This document shows, piece by piece, positions 1 to 9,019 of a DNA stretch of 64,000 bases; position 1 is the stretch's first letter; the number at the start of each line of letters is the position of its first letter. Location: assembly GCA_963755755.1 (NCBI GenBank), contig CAVWLJ010000010.1:620001-684000 (forward strand), written 5' to 3'. The translations under genes and the position numbers were made by a program. Source of the stretch: DATKNA01 sp963755755. Lineage in GTDB: Bacteria; Actinomycetota; Actinomycetes; Actinomycetales; Kineosporiaceae. Under the pieces are notes generated by a model. That model did not search any database, had not been told where the DNA came from, and saw only the letters and a list, made by a program, of their open reading frames with translations.

Positions 1-1027
1 CCGGCGGCGGCTGGGCGGGCGCGGCGGCGCGCGGCTTCGCGCGCGGGCTTCGGGCGCCGGCTTCGGGGCGGGCTTGGCGGCGGGGGGCGCCTCGGGGAGG
101 GCGAGGAGCTCAGGGTCCTCGAGTTCCTCGGGCCGTGAGCGCGCCGGGTGGGCGGCCGGCGGCTCGCCGAGCGCCTCCGCGCGGACCCGCAGCTGGTCCA
201 CCGCGAGCTCGAGCGGATCCATCTCGTCCGGGTCCTCGGACGCGTCCGGTACCCACTGCCGGCGTCCGCGCCGCTCCCGCAGGGTGTCCAGGAGGTCCAC
301 GGTCGCGGCGGCGGCACCCGCCCGGCCGTCCTCGACCGCCCGTACCCCGCCGTCCGCCTCGACGTCGTAGACGCGCTCGCGGACCTGGTCCGGCCGCACG
401 CCGTCGGGGCCGACGGGGGAGAGCACGCGCCGGCCGGGCGCGGGATCCTGCACTGGCTCGTCGACCAGCCAGCGGGCCTCGTCGTCCAGTGCCGTCACGT
501 GCCGGAGCTGGACGTCGTACTCCCACTCGGCCTGCCGCCGGCGGCCGGCCGCCTCGAAGCGTCAGGCGGACGAACCAGGTGCCGTCCGTGCGCCAGGCGT
601 CCCAGGAGGTCGACCCCGGGTCCACCTCGCGAGCGGCGAGCCGGGCGGAGACCAGCTCCTCGAGAGTCGGGTAGGACCCGGGCGTGCCCGGCGCGGCGCG
701 GCGCAGCCGGACCCCGCGGGCCTGCCGCGTCACGAACTCCCGCTCGGCCAGCACCGGCCCCTCGTACCGCCGGACGTGCTCGACCGGGACGCCCGCCTCC
801 TCGGCGACCTCGTCCGCCGTGCGACCCGAACGGATCTTCGCCTGGATGTCCCGCGGGCGCAGGGTGCTCGTCTGCTCGAGCTGCAACTGGGCCAGGCGGG
901 CCCGGTCGCGTCGGACCGCGGCGCGCAGGGGTTCGTCGACCCGCAGCAGGTAGCGCTGGCCGTCGGACCCTACGAGCACGAGGTGCTCCCCGTCGTCGTG
1001 AACGCCGACGAGCGTGAGGTCGTGCAT
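1..1027 (-). CDS. sepH: Cell division protein SepH (DUF3071), 3' end outside window, one frameshift
   Basis: SepH is an actinobacterial cytosolic division protein that binds FtsZ and promotes its assembly. The N-terminal DUF3071 domain is visible (starts MHDLTLVGVHDDGEHLVL), followed by a helix-turn-helix-like stretch around residues 58-100 (RPRDIQAKIRSGRTADEVAE). After about residue 157 the frame is lost at about position 559 and continues one base on with FEAAGRRRQAEWEYDVQ; from there it becomes acidic, then Pro/Ala/Arg-rich and disordered up to base 1. The conserved FtsZ-stimulating C-terminal end lies outside the window. Start ATG at 1027 has an SD (GGAGGGACC) about 8 nt upstream. It is divergent from ferrochelatase. 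The frameshift is probably a sequence error, since both halves are SepH-like. Confidence 0.87.
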
Positions 1028-1202
1028 GCGTGGTCCCTCCGCTCGGTCCGTCCCGTACCGTCAGCCTCCGACTCTGCCATCCGCCGGTGCCGATACGAAG
1101 CACGTGGCCTGGCGTGGCGTTCGGCGAGCCGTCGCCGACACCCCGTCCGGTTCCGCTGGTGCCCGGCGCGCGTCGGCACCCGGAACCTGTGAGGATGCCC
1201 GG

Positions 1203-2349
1203 GTGACCGTGCCCGCCGTCGCTCCCTACGACGCCGTCCTGCTCCTGTCGTTCGGGGGCCCGGAGCAGCCGGACGACGTCCTGCCGTTCCTGGAGAACGT
1301 CACCCGGGGCCGGGGCATCCCCCGGGAACGGCTGGAGGCCGTGGCCGAGCACTACCACCGGCTGGGCGGCCGCAGCCCGATCAACGACCAGAACCGCGCG
1401 CTGCTGGCCGCGCTGCGCGCCGAGCTCGACTCCCGCGGTCTCGACGTCCCGCTGTACTGGGGCAACCGCAACTGGCGCTCCGTTCCTGCTCGACACCCTC
1501 CGCCAGGCCCGCGCCGACGGCGTCCGGCGGCTCTGCGTCGTCGTCACCAGCGCCTACTCCAGCTACTCCGGCTGCCGGCAGTACCGGGAGGACCTCGCCG
1601 CCGCGCTCATCGCGCTCGCCGGGGAGGTGGGCGGCGAGGACCTGCCGACGGTGGACAAGATCCGGCACTACTTCAACCACCCCGGCTTCGTGGCGGCGAA
1701 CGTCGACGCGGTCGCGACCGCTCTCGCCCAGGCGCCTGCGGGGTCGCGGATCGCCTTCGTCACCCACTCGGTGCCGACCGCGATGAACGACAGCGCGGGC
1801 GTCGAGGGCGGCCGCTACGAGGCCCAGCACCGCGACGTCGCCGCCGTGGTCGCCGCCGCGGTGGGGGAGCGGCTCGGCGCGCCCCCCGCCTGGGATCTCG
1901 TCTACTGCTCCCGCTCCGGCCCGCCCACGCAGCCCTGGCTGGAGCCCGACGTCAACGACCACCTGCGGACGCTGAAGGAGCGGGGGGTCCCGGGCGTCGT
2001 CGTCGCGCCCATCGGGTTCGTCAGCGACCACATGGAGGTCGTGTACGACCTCGACACCGAGGCGCGGGAGACCGCCGAGGAGATCGGCCTGCCGTTCGCC
2101 CGCGCAGCGACGGTCGGGACCGACCCGCGGTTCGTGGCCGGGCTGGTCGACCTCGTGCTGGAGCGCGCGGCGCAGGCGCGCGGGGAGGTGCCGGAGCAAC
2201 CGGTGACCGGCTCCGCCGGCCCCTCCTGGGCGGTCTGCCCGGCCGGCTGCTGCCGGAACCTGCGCGCCGAGAAGCCGGCCGCCTGCGGTGCCGACTGGAC
2301 CGGTCCCGCGGCGGTGCGCGCCGAGGCCACGGCCTCGCCGGCCCGATGA
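1203..2349 (+). CDS. hemH: Ferrochelatase (coproporphyrin ferrochelatase type), one frameshift
   Basis: Inserts Fe2+ into coproporphyrin III (or protoporphyrin) late in heme synthesis. The start GTG gives VTVPAVAPYDAVLLLSFGGP, the usual N-terminus. Frame 0 reads to GNRNW (about 1480), then one extra base moves it to FLLDTLRQARADGVRRLC. Family hallmarks follow: SAYSSYSGCRQYRED, FVTHSVPTAMNDSAG with the metal-binding His region, YCSRSGPPTQPWLEPD and PIGFVSDHMEVVYDLD. The C-terminal tail carries CPAGCC, consistent with the [2Fe-2S] ligands known in actinobacterial ferrochelatases (family knowledge; ligand assignment inferred). Corrected length is 381 aa, normal. Its stop overlaps the suhB start (ATGA). 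Given HemQ in this window it most likely acts as CpfC in the coproporphyrin-dependent route. Confidence 0.92.
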
Positions 2350-3170
2350 GCGACGACCCGCTGGCCCTGCTCGCGGTCGCCGAGGAGGCCGCCCGGCGCG
2401 CCGGAGACCTGGTGCGCGCCAGCGGGCCGGGCCGGATCGCGGTCGAGGCGACCAAGTCGAGCCCGACGGACGTCGTGACGGCGGCGGACCGGGCGACGGA
2501 GGACCTGCTGCGGTCGGTCCTCGCACAGCAGCGCCCGGACGACGGGGTGCTGGGCGAGGAGGAGGGCTGGGTGCCCGGGGCCAGCGGCCTCACCTGGGTC
2601 GTCGACCCGATCGACGGCACCGTCAACTACCTCTACGGCATCCCTGCCTTCGCGGTGAGCGTCGCCGTCGTCTCCGGCCGGCCCGACGTCGTCGGCGGCT
2701 GGGAGACCGTGGCGGGCTGCGTGTACGACGTCCCCCGCGGTGAGGCGTTCACCGCCGCCCGGGGGAGGGGCGCCTGGCTCGACGGACGCCCGCTTCCGTC
2801 GTCGCCTCGGCCGGTGCCGTCGATGGATCAGGCGCTCGTCGCGACCGGGTTCGGGTACCGCGCCGAGCGCCGCCGGTCCCAGGCTGGCGTGCTGCTCGAC
2901 CTGCTGCCCCGGGTGCGTGACGTCCGACGGGTGGGGTGTTCGGCGCTCGACCTGTGCGGGGTGGCGGCCGGGCGGTACGACGCCTACTACGAGCGCGGGC
3001 TGCACGCGTGGGACTTCGCCGCCGCGCTGCTCGTCGCCACCGAGACCGGCGTCACGGTCACCGGCGGCGCGGGCCGCCCCGCCTCGGAAGACCTGCTCGT
3101 CGCGGCTCGGGCCCCGCTGGCGGAGACGCTCGCCGCCGAGCTCGTGGCCCTGGGCGCGGACGCCGGGTAG
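2346..3170 (+). CDS. suhB: Inositol monophosphatase family protein
   Basis: Mg2+-dependent sugar-phosphate phosphatase of the IMPase/SuhB family, 274 aa. The metal-binding motif DPIDGTVNYLYG (residues about 84-95) and the second motif WDFAAALLVATETG near the C-terminus are both intact, as is the upstream ADRATEDLL/GEEEG region. In actinomycetes such enzymes act in myo-inositol or histidinol-phosphate metabolism; the substrate cannot be read from sequence. The ATG overlaps the ferrochelatase stop by four bases (ATGA), so the two are translationally coupled. No frameshift. Confidence 0.9.
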   Translation: MSDDPLALLAVAEEAARRAGDLVRASGPGRIAVEATKSSPTDVVTAADRATEDLLRSVLAQQRPDDGVLGEEEGWVPGASGLTWVVDPIDGTVNYLYGIPAFAVSVAVVSGRPDVVGGWETVAGCVYDVPRGEAFTAARGRGAWLDGRPLPSSPRPVPSMDQALVATGFGYRAERRRSQAGVLLDLLPRVRDVRRVGCSALDLCGVAAGRYDAYYERGLHAWDFAAALLVATETGVTVTGGAGRPASEDLLVAARAPLAETLAAELVALGADAG

Positions 3171-3191
3171 CGCGGGCGTGCGGAGGAGCGG

Positions 3192-3422
3192 TCAGGCGGG
3201 CAGTTGCGGCAGCCCCAGCGCCGGGGTCGAGAGGCCGTAGGACGCGAGGTCCTCCTCGACGCCGATCAGCGGCACGTCGTGCTCGACGGCGATCCGCGCC
3301 AGGGACTCCAGCTCCCCGAGGCTCACCTCGACGAGGTAGTCGTCCCCGCTGGCCGCGGCGCGCGAGAGCTCGCCCCGGGTGCGCGCGATCCGATCGCTGA
3401 TCTCGTTGCGGAATTCGCTCAC
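3192..3422 (-). CDS. Small conserved hypothetical protein, 76 aa
   Basis: Short, charged, helical protein beginning MSEFRNEISDRIARTRGELS, ending GLSTPALGLPQLPA, with no cysteines, signal peptide or membrane segment. It has a strong SD (AGGAGAGGAGA) 4-5 nt before the GTG start at 3422 and a TAAGGT -10 box at 3462-3457, so I regard it as real. It is convergent with suhB (21-bp gap). I do not recognise a function. Confidence 0.7.
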   Translation of the reverse strand: MSEFRNEISDRIARTRGELSRAAASGDDYLVEVSLGELESLARIAVEHDVPLIGVEEDLASYGLSTPALGLPQLPA

Positions 3423-3864
3423 ACGATCTCCTCTCCTGGAGGTGCGGGAGGTCCTGACCTTAGGGACGAACCGGCCACGCCGCCAGGGGGACGGGCACCC
3501 GGATCATCGGCCGACGGGTGAACAGGACGTGTCCACGAGGTCTCCTGTCCCCGGCTGCGGCGTGTCGTCACGGATCGAACAGGGGCACGCGACGGACTGT
3601 GATGACACGTGCGTAGAGCGACGCGCCGCACAGCTCATCGGGAACCTGCTCGCGGTGGCGCGCGTCGTGGTGCACAATCCACCGGTCGTCGGGGGCACAA
3701 AACCTCCGTCCAGTGCGTTACCGAGGCGCCTGGCCCACGTGTGGCGACCTGGTCGCGGTACGGAAGGCACGGCAGCACCGTCCCCGGCGCCGCATCCGCC
3801 GCCGGGTCGGCGCCGTTCCGGCGGCGCCGAACGACCACCGAAGAAGGATCCGGAGCGTGAGTAC
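3423..3864. other. Intergenic region, 442 bp, divergent promoters
   Basis: No convincing protein gene; ORFs here have no family-like sequence. On the minus strand it holds the TAAGGT box (3462-3457) and SD of the small 76-aa gene. The rest should contain the promoter of the DUF4193 gene; I could not assign a clear -35/-10 pair. There are GC-rich GGCGCC repeats around 3785-3830 that could pair in RNA. Confidence 0.5.
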
Positions 3865-4164
3865 ATGGCGACCGATTACGACGCGCCGCGCAAGACCGAC
3901 GACGAGCTCAGTGAGGACTCGATCGAGGAGCTGAAGGCGCGGCGCGTCGACAAGACCGCAGGCACGGTCGACGAGGACGAGATCGAGGCCGCCGAGGGCT
4001 TCGAGCTCCCCGGCGCCGACCTCTCCAACGAGGAGCTGTCCGTCCGCGTCCTGCCCCGGCAGGCGGACGAGTTCACCTGCTCGAGCTGCTTCCTGGTGCA
4101 CCACCGGAGCCAGCTCGCGGCAGAGCGGAACGGTCAGCCGATCTGCAAGGAGTGCGCGGCCTGA
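3865..4164 (+). CDS. DUF4193 family protein
   Basis: 99-aa acidic protein starting MATDYDAPRKTDDELSEDS and ending in a zinc-ribbon-like module with two CXXC pairs (FTCSSCFLVHHRS and ICKECAA). DUF4193 is a short, conserved and often highly expressed actinobacterial family of unknown function found beside dut; some relatives are described as RNA-polymerase- or stress-linked, which I cannot support here. The ORF is open upstream, but homology begins at this ATG and GAAGGAT precedes it by about 15 nt. Confidence 0.85.
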   Translation: MATDYDAPRKTDDELSEDSIEELKARRVDKTAGTVDEDEIEAAEGFELPGADLSNEELSVRVLPRQADEFTCSSCFLVHHRSQLAAERNGQPICKECAA

Positions 4165-4170
4165 CGAGCG

Positions 4171-4632
4171 TCAGCGCGGGCGCACGAGTGCGTCCGCCAG
4201 CCGCTGGGGGTGTCGCGCGGAGACGAGCCAGTAGGGGACCGGGTCGGCCGGGTCGGTGACCGGCACCCGGAGCCCTGGCCCGATCCACCCGCGCGTGCAG
4301 AGATAGGCCCGGGCGTCCAGTCCCGGCCCGCGGGCGTTCCGCATGCCCGCGGCGTCGAGGACCTCGGGCGTTCCGACGAACTCCAGGGGGATCCGGGCGG
4401 AGCCGGCGACGAACTCCTCGCCGTCCACGCCCACGACAGGCGTCCAGGCGAGCAGCAGGCCGCCGAGGACGATCACCATGACCACGGCCACGACCTCGGC
4501 CACGACGGCGCCGAACGGCGCGACGACGAGACCGAAGCCCACCGCCACCACGACGACGAAGAGCCAGACGGACCACGTCGGCCAGAGCCGCTCAAGCGTC
4601 CGCTCCCGGGTCGCCGGTCCGGTCTCCGCCAC
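4171..4632 (-). CDS. DUF3093 family membrane protein
   Basis: About 153 aa. Starts GTG (VAETGPATRERTLERLWP), then two adjacent hydrophobic helices (SVWLFVVVVAVGFGLVVAPF and VVAEVVAVVMVIVLGGLLLA, residues about 21-62), then a soluble domain with the DUF3093-typical RNARGPGLDARAYLC and PVPYWLVSARHP stretches. An in-frame ATG 36 nt upstream exists but the GTG matches family N-termini better. Convergent with DUF4193 and divergent from dut, the common actinobacterial arrangement. Function unknown; an inner-membrane protein. Confidence 0.85.
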   Translation of the reverse strand: MAETGPATRERTLERLWPTWSVWLFVVVVAVGFGLVVAPFGAVVAEVVAVVMVIVLGGLLLAWTPVVGVDGEEFVAGSARIPLEFVGTPEVLDAAGMRNARGPGLDARAYLCTRGWIGPGLRVPVTDPADPVPYWLVSARHPQRLADALVRPR

Positions 4633-4684
4633 GGCGACAGCCTGCCATCCGGGCGCGGCCGCCCTCACCGGGGTGCCGCGTCAC

Positions 4685-4690
4685 TAGGGT
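4685..4690 (+). promoter_or_regulatory. -10 box of dut (leaderless type)
   Basis: TAGGGT lies 8 nt before the dut GTG and no Shine-Dalgarno sequence intervenes, so transcription probably starts at or next to the start codon. Confidence 0.6.
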
Positions 4691-4698
4691 GTGCGCCC

Positions 4699-5196
4699 GT
4701 GACGACCTCCGAGCCCGAGCCCGCACCAGACGGAGCAGAGCCGGTGCCCGTGCCCGTCGTGCTCGACCCGGGGGCGGTCCTGCCCGCCTACGCACACCCC
4801 GGGGACGCGGGCGCCGACCTCGCGTGCGCCCACGACGTCGTGCTCGGGCCGGGGGAGCGCAGCACCGTGGCGACCGGAGTGCGCATCGCGCTGCCGGAGG
4901 GATACGCCGCCTTCGTGCACCCGCGCTCCGGCCTGGCCGCGCGGCACGGCGTCACCGTCGTCAACGCTCCCGGCACCGTGGACGCCGGGTACCGCGGCGA
5001 GATCCGCGTCACCCTGCTCAACACCGACCTCCGGACGCCCGTCGTGCTGCATCGCGGGGACCGGATCGCGCAGCTCGTCGTCCAGAAGGTCGAACGGGCC
5101 GACTTCGTGCCCGTCGAGGAGCTGCCGGCGTCGGTGCGCGGCGAGGGCGGGTTCGGCTCGACCGGAGGCTGGCGGGAGGCCCGGGGAAACCCCTGA
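4699..5196 (+). CDS. dut: dUTP diphosphatase (dUTPase)
   Basis: Hydrolyses dUTP to dUMP and PPi, keeping uracil out of DNA and supplying dTMP synthesis. 165 aa, trimeric dUTPase family. All five motifs are seen: AGADLACAHDV (1), HPRSGLAARHGV (2), NAPGTVDAGYRGEI (3, catalytic Asp and Tyr), RGDRIAQLVVQ (4) and GEGGFGSTGG (5, C-terminal arm). The GTG start is set by the family N-terminus and by the -10 box just upstream. No frameshift. Confidence 0.95.
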   Translation: MTTSEPEPAPDGAEPVPVPVVLDPGAVLPAYAHPGDAGADLACAHDVVLGPGERSTVATGVRIALPEGYAAFVHPRSGLAARHGVTVVNAPGTVDAGYRGEIRVTLLNTDLRTPVVLHRGDRIAQLVVQKVERADFVPVEELPASVRGEGGFGSTGGWREARGNP

Positions 5197-5254
5197 CCCC
5201 GCTCGGGCGTCCCCACGATGTGCCCGTCCCGCCTCTCGTTCCTCGTGCCAGGTC

Positions 5255-6396
5255 GTGGACCTGACCGGCGGGGCGCTCCTCGCGCTGGCGGTCCTCCTCA
5301 CCCTCGCCGCAGCCGCCGCCACCGTGGTGCTGTGGCCGCGGCTCTCCGCCCAGCGGCCGCTGCCCGTGCTGGGACGGGTCGGCGCGCTCGCCGGCGTCAA
5401 CGTGCTCGTCCTGGCCACGGTCGGCCTCGTCGCCAACGACGCCTTCGGCTTCTTCGCCGACTGGACCGACCTGACCGGTTCCCTGGCGTCGGCCCCCGCA
5501 CCTTCACAGGCCTCCCGCGGCGGGGACGCCGCACGGGCCGCCGAGCAGCGGGTGCCGGGCGAGGCCCTCCACGCGCCGGCCACACCGCGGCGCTGCCGAA
5601 GGGGGCGGCCCGCAGCCGCACCTACTCCTTTCTGGTGACGGGGCCGGCCAGCCGCGTGACCGGCCGGGTCCTGGTCTACCTGCCGGCCGCGTACACCGAT
5701 CCGAAGCAGGCGACGCGCCGGTTCCCGGTGATCGAGACCTTCCACGGCTACCCGGGTCGACCGGAGCAATGGCTCGACAGCATGGCGCTGGGCGAGGCGC
5801 TCGACCAGGAGGTCGCTCTGGGGCGGATGGCCCCGGCGATCGTCGTCTCCCCTCAGCTCGAGATCCCGCCCGGGCGCGACACCGAGTGCGTGGACGGCGG
5901 CGCCGGCGAGCCGGCCATGGAGACGTGGCTGACCACGGACGTGCCCACCTGGGTCGCGCACACCTTCCGGGTCGAGCTGGGCCGCTCCTCCTGGGCCACG
6001 GCCGGCTTCTCCGAGGGCGGCTGGTGCGCCGCGATGGCCGCCCTCCTGCACCCTGCCCGGTACGGCGCCAGCCTCGTCTTCGGCGGGTACTTCCGCCCGT
6101 CCTTCAGCAAGGCCTACGTCCCCTTTCCTGCCGGGAGCCCGGCCGGACGCCGGTACGACCTGGTGGCCCTGGTGAAGCGGGATCCACCGCCGGTCGCGAT
6201 GTGGATCGAGACGTCACACTCGGACGGGGTCTCGTACCGGTCCTCGGCCGCGTTCCTCGCGGCGGTACGCGCACCGCTCGCGGTGCGGCTGGTCGAGTTC
6301 GCGCACGCCGGGCACACGTTCCTGCTCTGGGTGCTGCTCGTGCCGCAGGCGCTCGCCTGGCTCTCGACGATCGGCGGGTTCCGGCCCGCGCCGTGA
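5255..6396 (+). CDS. Membrane-anchored esterase-family alpha/beta hydrolase, one frameshift
   Basis: Reads first as MDLTGGALLALAVLLTLAAA with two N-terminal membrane helices (about residues 5-27 and 40-62), loses frame near 5570-5578 (one base apparently missing), then continues with AARSRTYSFLVTGPASRVTG and a complete putative-esterase (PF00756-like) domain: nucleophile elbow GFSEGGWCAAM, and a C-terminal GHTFLLW His region. Corrected length 380 aa. Related actinobacterial proteins are extracytoplasmic esterases or mycolyltransferase-like; substrate unknown. It lies between dut and DUF3710, which are neighbours in many actinomycetes. This is one of only two frameshifts here with a missing rather than extra base. 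Confidence 0.75.
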
Positions 6397-6479
6397 CGCG
6401 CTGTGCCCCGGGGGCTGCACGCTGCCTCGTGCCGCCTACTAGGGTGACGGGACGGACGGTGACGAGGGGATGACGAGGG

Positions 6480-7235
6480 ATGGAGGCCGTGGTGAGCGTG
6501 TTCCGACGGCGCCGGCGCGAGGTCGACGCTGCCGAGCGCGGTGACGACGACACGGCGCAGTCGGCCGACGGGACGGTCGAGCAGGCGGAGGAGCCGGCCC
6601 CGACGGACGACGCCGGAACGTCGCGCCCGGACGGGCCGTGGGACTCCTCGGAGCGCCCCGGCGACGACGCCGTCGTCGACCTCGGCGGACTGCGCCTGCC
6701 CGGCCGGGAGGGGATGGAGCTGCGGCTCGAGGTCGACGAGGCCACCGGGACGGTCAACGGCGTCGCCGTCGTCCTCGGCGGCTCCGCCGTGCTGCTGCAC
6801 GCCTACGCCGCCCCCCGCAGCGAGGGCATCTGGTCCGAGATCCGCGCCGAGATCGCGGCGGGCGTGACCCGGCAGGGCGGCACCGCGACCGACACCGAGG
6901 GTCCGTTCGGCCCCGAGCTCCTCGTGCGGCTCCCGGTCCGGACGCCGGAGGGTCGCACCGGGCACCAGGTGCAGCGGTTCGCCGGCGTCGACGGCCCGCG
7001 GTGGTTCCTCCGCGCCGTCTTCCAGGGCCCGGCGGCGCAGGACGCGGCCGCCGCGGCGGAGCTGGAGTCCGTCGTGCGCGACGTGATCGTCGTCCGTGGC
7101 GCCGAGGCCATGGCGCCCCGCGAGCTGCTGCCGCTCCGGCTGCCGGAGGCCACGCCCGCGCCGGAGCCCGAGCCCGAGAGCCGGCCGCCGCTGGAGCCCT
7201 TCCAGCGCGGACCGGAGATCACCGAGATCCGGTGA
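6480..7235 (+). CDS. DUF3710 domain protein
   Basis: 251 aa. Basic start (VFRRRRREVD), acidic disordered region to about residue 60, then the DUF3710 domain (VDLGGLRLPGREGMELRLEV ... RWFLRAVFQGPAA), with a Pro/Glu tail. Function unknown; conserved beside dut and an OB-fold protein in actinomycetes. The start is uncertain: ATG 6480, or GTG 6492, which has GGAGG at a better distance. A TAGGGT box at 6440-6445 suggests a leader of roughly 30 nt. Confidence 0.85.
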   Translation: MEAVVSVFRRRRREVDAAERGDDDTAQSADGTVEQAEEPAPTDDAGTSRPDGPWDSSERPGDDAVVDLGGLRLPGREGMELRLEVDEATGTVNGVAVVLGGSAVLLHAYAAPRSEGIWSEIRAEIAAGVTRQGGTATDTEGPFGPELLVRLPVRTPEGRTGHQVQRFAGVDGPRWFLRAVFQGPAAQDAAAAAELESVVRDVIVVRGAEAMAPRELLPLRLPEATPAPEPEPESRPPLEPFQRGPEITEIR

Positions 7236-7243
7236 CGGCGACG

Positions 7244-7249
7244 TACCCT
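7244..7249 (+). promoter_or_regulatory. -10 box of OB-fold gene (leaderless type)
   Basis: TACCCT followed by 6 nt and the ATG at 7256; no SD. It gives the OB-fold gene its own promoter although DUF3710 ends 20 bp upstream. Confidence 0.6.
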
Positions 7250-7255
7250 CGAGAC

Positions 7256-7648
7256 ATGGGCACGCAGGAGCGGCCGGAACGGCCGCGCTGGCGCTCCGCG
7301 CTGTCGCGGCTCGTCGCCTCGCAGAGCGAGGTGCACGCCGAGCACGAGCAGGAGCTCGCGGTCAAGGCGGGGGGCACGCCCATCGGCACCCTTCCGCTGC
7401 GGCGCCCCGCAACCGTCTGCGGGACGCTGCGATCGGTCACGCTACGCCCCCGCGCCGGCGTCCCCGCGCTCGAGGCCGAGCTCTACGACGGCACCGGCAG
7501 CCTGTACGTGGTCTGGCTGGGCCGGCGTCACATCGCCGGCATCGAGCCCGGACGACGGCTGCGCATCGAGGGCATGGTCACCGAGAACGACGGCCAGCGC
7601 GCCGTCTTCAACCCCCGCTACGAGTTGGTCCCGAAGCCGCATGCCTGA
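7256..7648 (+). CDS. OB-fold nucleic-acid-binding domain protein
   Basis: 130 aa. After a basic N-terminus (MGTQERPERPRWRSALSRLV) comes a five-strand OB fold: TVCGTLRSVTLRPRAGVPAL, AELYDGTGSLYVVWLGRR, IAGIEPGRRLRIEGMV. It resembles the RecG/aspartyl-tRNA-synthetase-like anti-codon OB domains and is a conserved actinobacterial stand-alone protein. Target nucleic acid unknown. Its stop overlaps the DUF3159 start by 8 bp, so the pair is co-expressed. Confidence 0.85.
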   Translation: MGTQERPERPRWRSALSRLVASQSEVHAEHEQELAVKAGGTPIGTLPLRRPATVCGTLRSVTLRPRAGVPALEAELYDGTGSLYVVWLGRRHIAGIEPGRRLRIEGMVTENDGQRAVFNPRYELVPKPHA

Positions 7649-8373
7649 CGACACCCCGCCCCGGTCGCCCGTCGGGCAGGACGGGGCGCCCGCCGGCCTG
7701 AAGCAGGCGATCGCGGAGCAGTTCTCCCTCCAGGCCACCATCGGCGGCCCCCGCGGGCTCGCCGAGTCGATCCTGCCGATGACGGTGTTCTCGGTCGTGT
7801 GGGCGTTCACGCACGACGTGCCGCGGTCCGTCCTCGCGGCACTGCTCCCGGCCGTGATCTTCGCGGTCTGGCGGATCGTCGCGCGCGAGCCCCTGACGCA
7901 GGCCGTCTCCGGCGTCCTCGGCATCGCCCTCGGCGCCGGCATCGCGCTGTACACCGGCCGCGCCCAGGACTTCTTCCTCCCCGGCATCCTCAAGAACGTC
8001 GGCTTCGGCGCGGTGTACGCGATCTCCGCTCTGGTGCGCTGGCCGCTGGTCGGCGTCCTGCTCGGCTTCACCCTCGGCGAGGACCTGAACTGGCGCCGCG
8101 TCCGGCCCCGGATGCGGGTCTACCAGCAGGCGACGTGGATCTGGGTGGCCGTCTTCGCGCTGCGCGCCGTCGTGCAGGGCTGGCTGTACTCGACCGGCCA
8201 GGCCACCGCGCTCGGCTTCGTCAACGTCCTGCTGGGGCTGCCGCTCTTCGGGCTCGCGGTGGGCCTCACCTGGCTCCTCGTGCGCCGGGTGCCGACGCGC
8301 GAAGCCGGCCGAGCAGGCGGCCGAGCAGCCGGCCGGCGAGGAGCCCGTCAGGGCCGAGGCCGCCCGGGACTGA
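7641..8373 (+). CDS. DUF3159 family membrane protein, frameshift near 3' end
   Basis: 243 aa after correction. Soluble N-terminus (GLKQAIAEQFSLQATIGGPR) then about six membrane helices (ILPMTVFSVVWAF, VLAALLPAVIFAVWRIV, VLGIALGAGIALYTG, VGFGAVYAISALV, TWIWVAVFALRAVVQ, FVNVLLGLPLFGLAVGLTWL). The family hallmark GEDLNWRRVRPRMRVYQQAT is present. At about 8301 an extra base moves the frame; corrected, it ends KPAEQAAEQPAGEEPVRAEA and stops at 8373, instead of running 240 bp into trkA. The 3' end overlaps the convergent trkA by 26 bp. Function unknown; usually next to these TrkA genes. Confidence 0.85.
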
Positions 8374-9019
8374 GCAGCTCCTGCAGCTCGTCCTCGCTCT
8401 CCGGCACGGTGACGAACATGAGCTCGTCGTTCGCCTCCAGCGTGTCGTCCAGGCTGGGGGCGATGGGCCGCTCCTCGCGGATGATGGCCACGAGCGTGGT
8501 GTCCTGCGGCAGGGCGACGTCCCCGACCATCTGGCCGACCACCGGCGAGGTCGGCGGGAGGGTCAGCTCGACCATCGTCGCCTGACCCTGCTGGAAGGTG
8601 AAGATCCGGACGAGGTCGCCGATGGAGACGGCCTCCTCGACGAGCGCGGTCATGAGCCGCGGCGTCGAGACCGCGACGTCCACCCCCCACGCCTCGTCGA
8701 ACATCCACTCGTTCTTCGGGTTGTTCACCCGGGCGACGGTGCGCGGCACGCCGTACTCGGTCTTGCTCAGCAGCGAGACGACGAGGTTCGCCTTGTCGTC
8801 GCCGGTCGCGGCGACGACCACGTCGGCGTCCGAGAGCCCGGCCTCGTCCAGCGAGCGGATCTCGCACGCGTCGGCCAGCAGCCACTGCGCGTCCGGCACG
8901 CTGGTCACGCGGACGGCGCCCGGGTCGCGGTCGACGAGCAGCACGTCGTGCCCGTTGCCCAGCAGCTCGCGGGCGATCGAGCGGCCCACGCTGCCCGCTC
9001 CGGCGATCACCACCCGCAT
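8348..9019 (-). CDS. trkA: TrkA family potassium uptake regulator (CeoC-like)
   Basis: 223 aa. N-terminal Rossmann fold RCK_N: MRVVIAGAGSVGRSIARELL (GxGxxG), acidic end of strand 2 (VLLVDRDPG), then a C-terminal RCK_C/TrkA-C domain (MVELTLPPTSPVVGQMVGD). Such proteins bind NAD(H) and, via RCK_C, often c-di-AMP, and gate K+ transport. It starts with the last bases of the upstream trkA stop (TGATG overlap), so the two are one operon and probably form a heteromeric ring. Confidence 0.92.
   Translation of the reverse strand: MRVVIAGAGSVGRSIARELLGNGHDVLLVDRDPGAVRVTSVPDAQWLLADACEIRSLDEAGLSDADVVVAATGDDKANLVVSLLSKTEYGVPRTVARVNNPKNEWMFDEAWGVDVAVSTPRLMTALVEEAVSIGDLVRIFTFQQGQATMVELTLPPTSPVVGQMVGDVALPQDTTLVAIIREERPIAPSLDDTLEANDELMFVTVPESEDELQELLSPGRPRP

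Noticed and set aside
3379..3864. N-terminal extension of the DUF4193 protein back to 3379
   Set aside because: Low-complexity Arg/Pro-rich translation without family similarity; homology begins at ATG 3865.
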